The notes under the pieces were generated by a model. It saw only the letters and a list, made by a program, of their open reading frames with translations. It had not been told where the DNA came from and did no database searches. From Rhizobiales bacterium 64-17 (lineage in GTDB: Bacteria > Pseudomonadota > Alphaproteobacteria > Rhizobiales > Xanthobacteraceae): DNA of 61,644 bases. The first letter of the stretch is position 1. The number at the start of each line of letters is the position of its first letter. Below, one piece after another: positions 27,443 through 36,571 of this stretch. The position numbers and the translations under genes are program-made. Location of the stretch: contig MKWA01000003.1 of assembly GCA_001899285.1 (NCBI GenBank), positions 108,574-170,217 of the forward strand, given 5' to 3'.

Positions 27443-28944
27443 GCGATGCTCCTCGTGTTTTCGGTCCAGCGCCGGGGCAGGGTGACCGTGAAGGTACTGC
27501 CTTTCCCCAGTTCTGATTTGAGTTTCAGGGTGCCGCCCATGCGGCGCACCAGCGCACGCACATGGGCGAGACCGATGCCTTCGCCCGGTTTGTCCTGCAC
27601 GCCGGAGCGGCGGAACAGCTCGAACACGCGCTGATGGTCGTGCGGGTCGATGCCACGGCCGTTGTCGCTGACGTCGAACGACACATAGGCGGCGTTGGCA
27701 TGGCCGGTGACGGCGATCCGGGATGGCTCGCTCGTGCGGCCGTATTTCAAGGCATTGTCGATCAGGTTGGAGAAGATCTGTTCGATCGCCAGACGGTCGC
27801 TCTCAACCGCCGGAAGATCGTCGATCGTCACCTTGGCTTCCTGTTCAGCGGCGCGGTGCGCAACGGTCTGCTCGATCGAACCGAGCATCTCGTTCATATC
27901 GATTGTTTCCGGATTGAACTGCCGCCGGCCTTCGCGTGAGAGCTTGAGCACGGCGTTGATCAGGCGGTCCATCTTGGCGATCGAGGTCTTGATGAAGCCG
28001 AGCGCTTCGTCGAAGTCCTTGCCGAGGGTTTCGACCGGGGTCGCCTGCGCAGCCGCATGCGCATTGAGTTCGTCGAGCTGCGCGCGCAGCTTGCCGATCT
28101 CGTCGAAGATGTCCTTGCGCAGCGCCTCAAGCTCGCTGGTGAAGCCCATGATGTTGACGAGCGGCGAGCGCAAATCGTGACTGACGATATAAGCGAAGCG
28201 CTGGATTTCCTCGTTTGCTTCGACGAGGTCCGCGGTACGGAATTCGACGATGCGCTCGAGATTGGCGTTGATCACCGCCAGCTCCTGGCGCGCCGCTTCG
28301 CGTTGGGCGACGTTGCGGCGCATCAGCAGCACGGCGATGCCACCGACAACGACGACAAGGGCGGCGCCGAGGATGGTGAGGATCAGCAGCCACCGGTTGG
28401 TGCGTTGCGAGGCTTCGTTGCGTTCGGTGAGAAGCCGACCTTCGTCGTCGATTAGTTTCTCGATCTGCTGGCGCAGATCGTTCATGAGTTCGCGGCCGCG
28501 GTCGCCGAGAACGAAAGTGCGGGCCGCATCGCGATTGCCGGCTTTTGTCAGTTCGATGCTGCGATCCATCTCCGCGAACTTGCCGTTCATCGTGCGCTCG
28601 ATGGCATCGAGTTCACCCTTCCGGCGCGGATTGTCCGCAGTCTGCTCGCGCACCAGGCGAAGTTGCTCCTCGGCGGCGGGACCGGCGTCGTTGTAGTCGT
28701 CGAGATAACGAGAGGCTTCGGTGAACAGATAGCCGCGCTGCCCGGCTTCGGCGCGCCGCATGTTCAGGAGGACGTTGGACATCATGTCCTGGACACGCAG
28801 GGTATGCGCGACGGAGCGGGCGTCGTCGGCCGCGCGATCCACCAGCCACAACGTGCCGATACTGATGCCGATCAACAGCGCAAAACCCGCGAGCAGCAGC
28901 AGGGGTTGGGCCAGATTGCGGTTGGTGGAAAACGACGTGGGCAT
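27439..28944 (-). CDS. CHASE3-domain sensor histidine kinase
   Basis: A 501-residue membrane kinase: helix at about 13-35, periplasmic CHASE3 domain (RRAEAGQRGYLFTEASRYLDDY) to about 180, second helix at about 186-208, a coiled-coil linker, HisKA with H256 in YIVSHDLRSPL, and a HATPase with NLIDNALKYG, DNGRGID and GEGIGL. The signal detected by CHASE3 is unknown. The start at 28944 gives a short cytoplasmic N-terminus; an earlier in-frame start at 29028 adds residues with no role. It is the first gene of a three-gene signalling operon. Confidence 0.92.
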   Translation of the reverse strand: MPTSFSTNRNLAQPLLLLAGFALLIGISIGTLWLVDRAADDARSVAHTLRVQDMMSNVLLNMRRAEAGQRGYLFTEASRYLDDYNDAGPAAEEQLRLVREQTADNPRRKGELDAIERTMNGKFAEMDRSIELTKAGNRDAARTFVLGDRGRELMNDLRQQIEKLIDDEGRLLTERNEASQRTNRWLLILTILGAALVVVVGGIAVLLMRRNVAQREAARQELAVINANLERIVEFRTADLVEANEEIQRFAYIVSHDLRSPLVNIMGFTSELEALRKDIFDEIGKLRAQLDELNAHAAAQATPVETLGKDFDEALGFIKTSIAKMDRLINAVLKLSREGRRQFNPETIDMNEMLGSIEQTVAHRAAEQEAKVTIDDLPAVESDRLAIEQIFSNLIDNALKYGRTSEPSRIAVTGHANAAYVSFDVSDNGRGIDPHDHQRVFELFRRSGVQDKPGEGIGLAHVRALVRRMGGTLKLKSELGKGSTFTVTLPRRWTENTRSIA

Positions 28945-29110
28945 AAAACCTATGTCAAAAGACACAACGTATGAGAGATACCGCGCGCCGACGGCATCAT
29001 TAATATGATACCGGCGGTTAGCCCGCAAATGCGGAAATATTAGGTCGAGCGCGACGGATCTATGAATCGTGGTTTCTGGCGCGGGCCGGCTTCGACTGAC
29101 GGAAAACGCG

Positions 29111-30463
29111 CTATGCGCCGACCGCGCCGCGGGCCAGGAATTGCTCCAGCCAGTGAATGTGATAGTCGCCGTCGATGATGTCGGTTTCCCGGACCAGCGC
29201 GCGATGCAGCGCGGCGGTGGTCTCGATGCCGTCGACCACCAGTTCGTCGAGCGCGCGCTTGAGCCGCATCAGGCACTCGGTGCGGGTGTTGCCGTGGACG
29301 ATCAGCTTTGCGGCGAGCGAATCGTAATAGGGCGGGATCGTGTAGCCCTGATAGACCGCGGAATCGACGCGAATGCCGAGCCCGCCCGGTGCGTGATAGT
29401 GGAGGATCTTGCCAGGTGAGGGCCGGAACGACACCGGGTTCTCGGCATTGATGCGGCACTCGATGGCGTGACCGTGAAACCGCACATCCTTCTGCGTCAG
29501 CGACAGCCGCGCGCCGGCAGCGACGCGGATCTGCTCGAAGATCAGGTCGATGCCGGTGATCGCTTCGGTCACCGGATGCTCGACCTGGATGCGGGTATTC
29601 ATCTCGATGAAGTAGAACTTGCCGTCCTCGTACAGGAATTCGACCGTTCCGACGCCGAGATAGTTGAGTTCGCGCATCGCCTTGGCGACCACTTCGCCGA
29701 TCTGCTGACGCTCGGTCGCGTTAAGCGCGGGAGAGTGCGCTTCTTCCCAGACCTTCTGGTGGCGGCGCTGTAGCGAGCAGTCGCGTTCGCCGAGATGCAC
29801 CGCCTTGCCGTGGCCGTCGCCGAGCACCTGGATTTCGATGTGGCGCGGCTTCCGCAGATATTTTTCCAGATAGACAGCGTCGTTGCCGAACGCCGCCTTG
29901 GCTTCGGCACGCGCGGTGGCGAGCGCGGTCGGCAGTTCCTCGGGGGTGAGCGCGACCTTCATGCCGCGGCCGCCGCCGCCGGCGGTGGCCTTCACCAGCA
30001 CCGGGAAGCCGATGTCGTTGGCGACCGCCAGCGCTTCGGCATCGGAGCCGACGCCGCCTTCGGAGCCGGGGACGACCGGGATGCCGAGGCGCTTCGCGGT
30101 GCGCTTGGCCTCGATCTTGTCGCCCATGATGCGGACGTGTTCCGGTTTCGGGCCGATGAAAGAGATGCCGTGGTCGGTGAGGATTTCGGCGAAGCGCGCG
30201 TTCTCCGACAGGAAGCCGTAACCCGGATGCACCGCATCCGCGCCGGTGATCTCGCAGGCGGCGAGCACGGCCGGGATGTTCAGATAGCTGTCCTTCGCGG
30301 CGGGCGGGCCGATGCACACGCTCTCGTCGGCGAAGCGGACGTGCATGGCGTCCGCATCGGCGGTGGAGTGCACCGCGACCGTCGGAATGCCGAGTTCCTT
30401 GCAGGCGCGGATCACCCGCATGGCGATCTCGCCACGGTTGGCGATGAGGATCTTGTCGAACAT
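29111..30463 (-). CDS. accC: Acetyl-CoA carboxylase, biotin carboxylase subunit
   Basis: Carboxylates the biotin on AccB with bicarbonate and ATP, the first step of fatty-acid synthesis. The 450-residue ATP-grasp protein has FDKILIANRGEIA at the N-terminus, the glycine-rich loop KATAGGGGRGMK, ERDCSLQRRHQKV, EMNTRIQVEHPVTE and the C-terminal domain. Its start lies 21 nt after the accB stop. Confidence 0.97.
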   Translation of the reverse strand: MFDKILIANRGEIAMRVIRACKELGIPTVAVHSTADADAMHVRFADESVCIGPPAAKDSYLNIPAVLAACEITGADAVHPGYGFLSENARFAEILTDHGISFIGPKPEHVRIMGDKIEAKRTAKRLGIPVVPGSEGGVGSDAEALAVANDIGFPVLVKATAGGGGRGMKVALTPEELPTALATARAEAKAAFGNDAVYLEKYLRKPRHIEIQVLGDGHGKAVHLGERDCSLQRRHQKVWEEAHSPALNATERQQIGEVVAKAMRELNYLGVGTVEFLYEDGKFYFIEMNTRIQVEHPVTEAITGIDLIFEQIRVAAGARLSLTQKDVRFHGHAIECRINAENPVSFRPSPGKILHYHAPGGLGIRVDSAVYQGYTIPPYYDSLAAKLIVHGNTRTECLMRLKRALDELVVDGIETTAALHRALVRETDIIDGDYHIHWLEQFLARGAVGA

Positions 30464-30484
30464 GCGTTGGTCCGCCTGAGACTC

Positions 30485-31015
30485 TTACTCGATGATCAGC
30501 AGGGGCTCGCCGAACTCGACCGGCTGGCCATCTTCGAACAGGATCTGCGTCACGGTGCCGGCGCGCGGCGCCGGAATCTGGTTCATGGTCTTCATCGCCT
30601 CGACGATCAGCAGCGTCTGGCCCGCCTTCACATGAGTGCCGATCTCGATGAACGGCTTGGCGCCCGGTTCGGGCGCGCCATAGGCGGTGCCGACCATCGG
30701 CGAGGTGACGACGCCCGGATGCTTGGCGGGATCGAGCGAACCGCCGGTGGCTTCGGCGACGGGTTGCGCCGCCACCGGGCGGGCGACCGCGGCCACAGCG
30801 GCAGCCGGCGCCACGGCGACGGCGGTGCGCGCGACGCGCACGCGGCTGCCGTCGATCTCGATCTCGGTAAGGCCGGTCTCGTTGAGCAGGTCGGCGAGTT
30901 CGAGGATCAACGCGCGGTTCACGCCGCTGCTGCTGATCCGTTGCGGGGCAGCCTTCTGCGGTCCGGCTTTCGCTGCTTTGCTTTTGGACTTTTTCGCCAT
31001 TTTCTTCTCGGCCAT
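30485..31015 (-). CDS. accB: Acetyl-CoA carboxylase biotin carboxyl carrier protein
   Basis: Carries the biotin used by AccC and the carboxyltransferase. The 176-residue product has the C-terminal biotinyl domain with the EAMKTMNQI site (Lys is biotinylated), preceded by an Ala/Pro/Val-rich linker and an N-terminal helix ([19 protein letters not shown]). The first 20 residues form a Lys/Ala-rich tail. Starts at 31015 and 31000 are both possible. It follows aroQ by 17 nt, so aroQ-accB-accC form one operon. Confidence 0.96.
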   Translation of the reverse strand: MAEKKMAKKSKSKAAKAGPQKAAPQRISSSGVNRALILELADLLNETGLTEIEIDGSRVRVARTAVAVAPAAAVAAVARPVAAQPVAEATGGSLDPAKHPGVVTSPMVGTAYGAPEPGAKPFIEIGTHVKAGQTLLIVEAMKTMNQIPAPRAGTVTQILFEDGQPVEFGEPLLIIE

Positions 31016-31032
31016 GTCCGGTCTCTGAACTC

Positions 31033-31500
31033 TCAGTGTTTGGCGGCGCCGGCGAGGCCGGCGATCGCGGTGATGGCCAGCGTGTAGCTCGCGGTGCCAA
31101 GCCCGCAGATCACGCCGGTGGCGGCCCGCGAGATCAGTGAGTTGTGCCGAAACTCCTCGCGGGCGTGAATATTGGTGATGTGCACTTCGATGGTCGGCAG
31201 GCGAACCGACAGCAGCGCATCGAGGATCGCCACCGAGGTGGTGGTATAGCCCCCGGCATTGAGGATGATGCCGGCCGCGTCTCGGGTCTTGGCCTCCTGA
31301 ATCCAGGAGACGAGTTCGCCTTCCAGATTGGATTGGTGGCAGACCACGTCGAAGCCCTGCGCCTTGCCGGCCTCGCGGCAAATCTGATCGAGGTCGGCGA
31401 GGGTGGTATGCCCGTATTTTTCGGGTTCCCGCGTGCCGAGCAGGTTCAGATTGGGGCCATTCAGAACGTAAATGGGCCTGTTGTGGACGGTTTTGGCCAT
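31033..31500 (-). CDS. aroQ: 3-dehydroquinate dehydratase, type II
   Basis: Third step of the shikimate pathway. The 155-residue product has the type II motifs: [17 protein letters not shown] with the active-site Arg and the flexible-loop Tyr, [21 protein letters not shown] and [15 protein letters not shown] with the catalytic His. It leads the aroQ-accB-accC operon. Confidence 0.97.
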   Translation of the reverse strand: MAKTVHNRPIYVLNGPNLNLLGTREPEKYGHTTLADLDQICREAGKAQGFDVVCHQSNLEGELVSWIQEAKTRDAAGIILNAGGYTTTSVAILDALLSVRLPTIEVHITNIHAREEFRHNSLISRAATGVICGLGTASYTLAITAIAGLAGAAKH

Positions 31501-31654
31501 GGACTCAGTCGGAGTGGGCTTTGGATCGGGCGCTTTATAGGGGGCCTTGGCCCCCCGGTCTATGTCGCCGGCCGAACCCTGCCAAGGTAGGTCAGTCTTG
31601 GCCAAAGGCCATGTCCGGGCGGCGCAACGGCAGACTGGCCCGTCGACACCTGTG

Positions 31655-32794
31655 CTAGGCCGCGGCCCGGCCCGGCCCGGCGCAGGCGACGGTCTCGGCG
31701 GCGGCCCAGTCCACCACGTCCTTGAGCGCGGAGGCGCGCTGCCGCCCGGCGGCGCGCGCCGCCTGATAGATGCGGATCTGCTCGTCGGCGCTGGTGCCCT
31801 CACGCAGGATCGCCCCGGCGCGGGCGATCTCGCGCTGGCAGCCGAGCGCGGCGATATCCTCGTCGATGAAGTCGAGAATCTCGTCGAGCCATTCGCGCGC
31901 GGTGATCGACACGCGCCGGAACGGATCGACGAACACGGCGTGGATGCCATAACGCTGTGCGTGCCATTTGTTCTCGACGGTGATGGCGCGGCCGACCCGG
32001 TCGAAGCCGGAATTGAGCGCGCGGTCGTTGTCGAGCGCGCGCACCAGGCAGCGGAACAGCGCGGCGACCGCCAGCGTATCGTCGAGCCGCGTACAGCTAT
32101 CGGCGATGCGCAGTTCGAGCGTCGGGTAACGCATCGAAGGCCGGATCGCCCACCAGATATAGCTGGCATCGGGAATGATGTCGGCACGCGTCAGCGCCGC
32201 GACGAATTCGTCATAGTCTGCCTGCTCGTGGAACAGTTCGGGCAATCCGGTGCGCGGCAGTTCGTCATAGGCGGCGAGCCGATAGCCGTGCAGGCCGGTG
32301 CGATGCGTCTGCCAGAACGGCGAGGACGTCGACAAGGCAAGCAACAGCGGCAGATACGGCATGACCCGCTTCATCAGATCGACGCGGATCGACGGGTCGG
32401 GCAGGCCGACATGCACATGCAGGCCGCACAGCATGTTGCGCAGGCCGATGATGCCAAGATCGCTGACGATACCCTTGTAGCGATCGCCCGGCGTGACCGT
32501 CTGCTCCGGCCAGACCGCGAGCGGGAACGTCCCCATGGCGGCGATGCCGAGCTTCCGCGCGGCGGCTTCTTCCGCGAGTGTCGCGCGATAGCCGGTGAGA
32601 TGCGCGCGGGCTTCGTCGAACGTCGCGCACACCGGCGTCACCGCCTCGACCTGCGACTGCAGCATCTCGGTCATGACATTGCCGCCGAGCCGTTTCTTGA
32701 TGTTGGTCAGAAACGCCTTGTCAGCGCGCGTGATCGCGCGCCGCGACCGGGCGTCAAACACGAAATATTCTTCTTCGAGGCCGATCGAATACAT
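31655..32794 (-). CDS. Carboxylate-amine ligase, GCS2 (YbdK) family
   Basis: A 379-residue ATP-dependent ligase of the glutamate-cysteine ligase 2 family. It opens with the family signature SIGLEEEYFVFD and has CGLHVHVGLPDP, RYPTLELRIADSCT and a conserved C-terminal region (YGIHAVFVDP). E. coli YbdK has weak glutamate-cysteine ligase activity in vitro, so the true substrate is open. The start at 32794 places MYSIGLEEEY at the N-terminus, as in homologues. Confidence 0.88.
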   Translation of the reverse strand: MYSIGLEEEYFVFDARSRRAITRADKAFLTNIKKRLGGNVMTEMLQSQVEAVTPVCATFDEARAHLTGYRATLAEEAAARKLGIAAMGTFPLAVWPEQTVTPGDRYKGIVSDLGIIGLRNMLCGLHVHVGLPDPSIRVDLMKRVMPYLPLLLALSTSSPFWQTHRTGLHGYRLAAYDELPRTGLPELFHEQADYDEFVAALTRADIIPDASYIWWAIRPSMRYPTLELRIADSCTRLDDTLAVAALFRCLVRALDNDRALNSGFDRVGRAITVENKWHAQRYGIHAVFVDPFRRVSITAREWLDEILDFIDEDIAALGCQREIARAGAILREGTSADEQIRIYQAARAAGRQRASALKDVVDWAAAETVACAGPGRAAA

Positions 32795-32899
32795 GAGGTC
32801 CGGAACTGTGGGGTGCGGGAGAACGCTATCCCGCGCCAAAAGTTCCCGCAATCGATCGGAGAATTGTACAGGTCGCGCTGTGGGTTAACAGGCGGTCTT

Positions 32900-33667
32900 T
32901 TAACAGGAGGCTTTGCCGCAGCGCGCGGTGTTGACCTTCTGTTTCAGCGCATCGAGCCCGACCGCGCCGATCACCACCTGGTCGCCGATCACATAGCTCG
33001 GCGTGCCGTTGAGGCCGAGCGCTTCAGCGAGCTTGAAGCTTTCCTGCAATGAGGTGTTCACCTCGGGACTGGCGAGATCCTTTTCCAGCCGCGCCATGTC
33101 GAGGCCCGCATCCTTGGCGGCGGCCATCGCGCGCGCCTTGTCCGCCTGGCCGCGACCACCGAGCAGCTTCTGGTGGAAGTCGAGATACTTCTTGCCGGTC
33201 TTGTCCTGCATGCGCACGGCGACGGCGACCTTCGCCGCTTCCACCGAGCCGGGTCCGAGCACCGGGAATTCCTTGAGCACGACCTTGAGGTTCGGGTCTT
33301 TCATGAGCTCCATCATGTCGCTCATGGCGCGCTTGCAGTAGCCGCAGTTGTAATCGAAGAATTCGACGAAGGTGACGTTGCCCTGCGGATTGCCGATCGT
33401 CACCTGATAGGGCGAGGAGTACAGCGCCTTGGCGTGGGTCGAGACCGCGGATTTGTGCCGCTCGGCTTCCGCCGCAGTCTGCTTCTTCTCCAACTCCATC
33501 ATGACTTCCTGAAGCAGTTCCGGATTCTTCAGGAGATAGTCGCGGATCACCCCCTCGATCTGCGTTCGCTGCGCGGCGGTGAGATCCTGCGCGTTCGCGG
33601 CGGGCACGACGGATACGGTCGCGGCCAGCGCCATTGCGGCAGCGGCGAGACGGAAGCGAGTGAGCAT
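32900..33667 (-). CDS. Exported DsbA-family (Com1-like) thiol-disulfide protein
   Basis: A 255-residue periplasmic thioredoxin-fold protein: signal peptide ending ANAQ near residue 27, a helical N-terminal region (LLKNPELLQEVMMELEKKQ) typical of the Com1/BdbD group, the active site FFDYNCGYCKRA (CxxC), and the cis-proline loop in NGTPSYVIG. Two further cysteines lie at the extreme C-terminus (ARCGKASC), suggesting a second disulfide. ATG 33667 is preferred since AAGGA lies 9 nt upstream; 33676 and 33685 are alternatives. It is downstream of, and probably co-transcribed with, the M48 protease. Confidence 0.92.
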   Translation of the reverse strand: MLTRFRLAAAAMALAATVSVVPAANAQDLTAAQRTQIEGVIRDYLLKNPELLQEVMMELEKKQTAAEAERHKSAVSTHAKALYSSPYQVTIGNPQGNVTFVEFFDYNCGYCKRAMSDMMELMKDPNLKVVLKEFPVLGPGSVEAAKVAVAVRMQDKTGKKYLDFHQKLLGGRGQADKARAMAAAKDAGLDMARLEKDLASPEVNTSLQESFKLAEALGLNGTPSYVIGDQVVIGAVGLDALKQKVNTARCGKASC

Positions 33668-33720
33668 CGATGTCATTCCTTGCATGAGAGGGTGGGCCGG
33701 ACGGGGGAGCGGCGTGATCA

Positions 33721-35154
33721 TCATTTATCTCCCGGCCCGGCCTTGATGTTGGCGAGGTCGTCGGCGCGCACCCAGGCGGGCGAGCCGATCGGCAGTCTGG
33801 TTTTCGCGCGCGTCGCAAGCTGGCGCGCGGTGCGGCTGTCGCCGCGATAGAACGCGGCCTGCGCCGAGGCGAGATCGGCCTGTGCCAGATCGCCCTTGCG
33901 GCCATAGGCCATGGCGAGTTGCGTATAGGCTTCCGGCACTTCCGGTTCGCGGCTCAACGCGACGCGCAGCAGTCCCGCCGCCTCGTCGGCATGCGCCTTG
34001 TTGCCGGTGGCATTGAGCGCCTGCGCCAGCAAAATCTGGATCAGCGCCGGCGTGGGCGCGAGTTGCGCGGCGCGGCGCAGTGGCGCGATCGCTTCCGCGG
34101 GGTGGCCGCCTTCGAGCAGCGCCTGACCCTTGAGTTCGTGGAAATAGGCGTTGTTCGGCATTTCGCGGATCAGCGCGTCGATCTGCGCCACCGCGTTGCG
34201 CAGGTCGCCGTGACGATAGGTGGCGATGGCGCGGGCATAGCGCGCGGGCAGGCTGGTATCGCTCAACGGATAGCGACGGCCGACGCTCTCGCCGCGATCG
34301 ATGAAGCCGTAAAGCTTGGCGCGCACCAGATCGTGGCGCAGTTGCAGCTCGGGGGAGTCCTTCTTGTCCCAGGTCGGGCTCGCTTTCGCGAGCACTTCGA
34401 GCGAGGCGACACGCTCGGCCGGCATCGGATGCGACTGCTGATAAGGGTCGGCGAAGCGCGCCGAGAACAGCATCTGGTCGCTGAGCCGCTTGAACGAATC
34501 GTACAGCCCCTTGGTGGACTGGCCTGTGGCGGTGAGGAATTTCACCGCGGCGCGGTCGGCCTGTTCTTCCTGGCTGCGCTGGTACGACAGGAGCGAGCGG
34601 CGCAGCGCTTCCTGCGGCGCCAGCACCGCCGCCATGCCGGCATTGCCGAGGCCACTGTTCGATCCGCTGCGCGCACCGGCGACCATGGCGCCGATGCCGA
34701 GCAGCATGGCGATGATCGAGGCGGTCTGCGCCGCGGCGAGCTGTTCGCGCAGCCGTGCCAGATGCCCACCGGCGATGTGGCCGGTCTCGTGCGCGAGCAC
34801 GCCGATCACCTCGTTCGGCGTCTTGGAGTCCATCAGCGTGCCGGCATTGATGAAGATGCGGCGGCCGTCCATGACGAAGGCGTTGAAGGTCTTCTCGTTG
34901 ATGATGGCGACGCGGATGTTCTGTTGCGCGAGGCCGGCGGCGCGCAGGATCGGCTGCGTGTAGTCGCGCAGCAACTGCTCGGTCTCGGCGTCGCGGACGA
35001 TCGGAATCCGCGGCGTTTGTGCGCGGGCCGCCGGCGTTGCCATCAGCACCGCCGCCGCCGTCAGCACAGCGACCACGCCGCGCGCCGCTTTGACAGCGTG
35101 GTGCGGATCAGGCAGCAAATCGGACAATCGTGCGGGCATTATCCCAGCGGACAT
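33721..35154 (-). CDS. Exported M48 zinc metalloprotease with C-terminal TPRs (BepA-like)
   Basis: A 477-residue envelope protease: signal sequence to about residue 45 (ATPAARAQ), catalytic HETGH at 122-126 with the third ligand in EEQAD, a hydrophobic helix (IIAMLLGIGAMVAGA) near the active site, and tetratricopeptide repeats in the last 180 residues (YFHELKGQALLEGGHPAEA and AYTQLAMAYGRKGDLAQA are clear units). This matches BepA/YfgC, which checks outer-membrane protein and LptD assembly. ATG 35154 and 35139 are both possible. It diverges from the aminotransferase across 143 nt. Confidence 0.92.
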   Translation of the reverse strand: MSAGIMPARLSDLLPDPHHAVKAARGVVAVLTAAAVLMATPAARAQTPRIPIVRDAETEQLLRDYTQPILRAAGLAQQNIRVAIINEKTFNAFVMDGRRIFINAGTLMDSKTPNEVIGVLAHETGHIAGGHLARLREQLAAAQTASIIAMLLGIGAMVAGARSGSNSGLGNAGMAAVLAPQEALRRSLLSYQRSQEEQADRAAVKFLTATGQSTKGLYDSFKRLSDQMLFSARFADPYQQSHPMPAERVASLEVLAKASPTWDKKDSPELQLRHDLVRAKLYGFIDRGESVGRRYPLSDTSLPARYARAIATYRHGDLRNAVAQIDALIREMPNNAYFHELKGQALLEGGHPAEAIAPLRRAAQLAPTPALIQILLAQALNATGNKAHADEAAGLLRVALSREPEVPEAYTQLAMAYGRKGDLAQADLASAQAAFYRGDSRTARQLATRAKTRLPIGSPAWVRADDLANIKAGPGDK

Positions 35155-35297
35155 CAGTCGGTGGTCGGCCTATGGATCGAATCCGCGCAACCTAGAGAGG
35201 CGGCCCCACAGGGTCAACGCGAGCGAAATCACATGTTGTTGTCGGGCGTTAGCGCATATTCTGACCGGCCGAATACGGCGGGAGCGGGGCGGGTCGG

Positions 35298-36473
35298 ATG
35301 ATGCTGGATCAGGCGAGACGCCTGCTTGCGCCATCGCGTCGCAGCGATGTTCCGCCGTTCATGGTGATGGACGTGATGGCGGCGGCCGCCCGTCTCGAGG
35401 CGGCCGGGCGTCACGTCATCCATATGGAGGTCGGTCAGCCGGCGGCACCGGCGCCGCGCACCGCGATCGAGGCGGCGCGTGCCGCGCTCGACCGGCCGAT
35501 CGCCTATACCGAGGCGCTCGGCCTGCCGTCGCTGCGCGCGCGCATCGCGCGCCATTACGGGGAGGTGCACAACCTCGCCATCGATCCGGAGCGGGTGGCG
35601 GTGACCACCGGCTCGTCCGGCGCTTTCGTGCTGGCGTTCCTGTCGCTGTTCGAGCTGGGCGCGCGCGTCGCCATCGCCAATCCGGGCTACCCGCCGTATC
35701 GCCACATCCTCACCGCGCTCGGTTGCGAGCCGGTACTGATCCCGACCTCGGACGCGACGCGCTGGGCGATCACCGGCGCGGCGCTGATCGCCGCGCATCG
35801 CGAGAAGCCGCTACAGGGATTGCTGGTGGCGAGCCCGGCCAATCCGACCGGAACGATGATGAGCGGCGATGCGCTGTCGCAACTGATCGCGGTGGCGCAG
35901 GCCGAAGGCATCCGCGTGATTTCCGACGAGATTTATCACGGGCTCGACTACGCCTTTCCGGCGGAGACGGCGGCGGCGTTCTCTGAGAACGTCACCGTCA
36001 TCAATTCGTTCTCCAAATATTTCTGCATGACCGGCTGGCGCATCGGCTGGTTGCTGTTGCCGCCGTCGCTGGTGCGATCTGTGGAGCGGTTGCAGCAGAA
36101 TCTCGCGATTTCTGTGCCGGCGCTGTCGCAGGTCGCGGCGCAAGCGGCATTCGATGGCCGCGACGAGATGGATGCGGTGAAGCACGGTTACGAGGAGAAC
36201 CGCCGCATTCTCACGCAAGGCTTGCCGGGAGCGGGTCTCGACAAATTCCTGCCGGTCGATGGCGCGTTCTATCTCTACGCCGACATCTCACGCTATTCCG
36301 ACGACAGCTTCGACTTCGCCTCGCGCATGTTGCAAGAGGCGCATGTGGCGGCGACGCCTGGCGTCGATTTCGATCCGGTCGACGGACGCCACTTCGTCCG
36401 CTTCAGCTACGCTGGCTCCGCCGCCGAGATGCGCGACGCGGTGACGCGCATCCATGACTGGCTCAATCGCTGA
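35298..36473 (+). CDS. PLP-dependent aminotransferase, class I/II
   Basis: A 391-residue fold-type I aminotransferase. It shows GSSGAFVLAF near the phosphate site, NPGYPPYR, SPANPTGTM with the conserved Asn, SDEIYHGLDY with the Asp that pairs with the pyridine nitrogen, the Schiff-base Lys in NSFSKYFCMTGWRIGW, and the C-terminal Arg in HFVRFSYA. Substrate cannot be told from sequence. A hairpin follows at 36509-36540. Confidence 0.9.
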   Translation: MMLDQARRLLAPSRRSDVPPFMVMDVMAAAARLEAAGRHVIHMEVGQPAAPAPRTAIEAARAALDRPIAYTEALGLPSLRARIARHYGEVHNLAIDPERVAVTTGSSGAFVLAFLSLFELGARVAIANPGYPPYRHILTALGCEPVLIPTSDATRWAITGAALIAAHREKPLQGLLVASPANPTGTMMSGDALSQLIAVAQAEGIRVISDEIYHGLDYAFPAETAAAFSENVTVINSFSKYFCMTGWRIGWLLLPPSLVRSVERLQQNLAISVPALSQVAAQAAFDGRDEMDAVKHGYEENRRILTQGLPGAGLDKFLPVDGAFYLYADISRYSDDSFDFASRMLQEAHVAATPGVDFDPVDGRHFVRFSYAGSAAEMRDAVTRIHDWLNR

Positions 36474-36499
36474 CGCGCGGGTTCCTGTCTGTTGAGGTT

Positions 36500-36540
36500 A
36501 AAAATCGACCGGCCATCGAGAGGTTGCTCTCGACGGCCGG
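36500..36540 (-). terminator. Terminator of the unknown exported-protein gene
   Basis: CCGGCCATCGAGAG and CTCTCGACGGCCGG pair with one mismatch around a GTTG loop (36509-36540). On the minus strand the stem is followed by TCGATTTTT. It lies 31 nt after the stop of the gene at 36572-38224 and probably also serves the convergent aminotransferase. Confidence 0.7.
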
Positions 36541-36571
36541 ACAGACACCAAGCGTGCGCGCGTGCGTGTTG

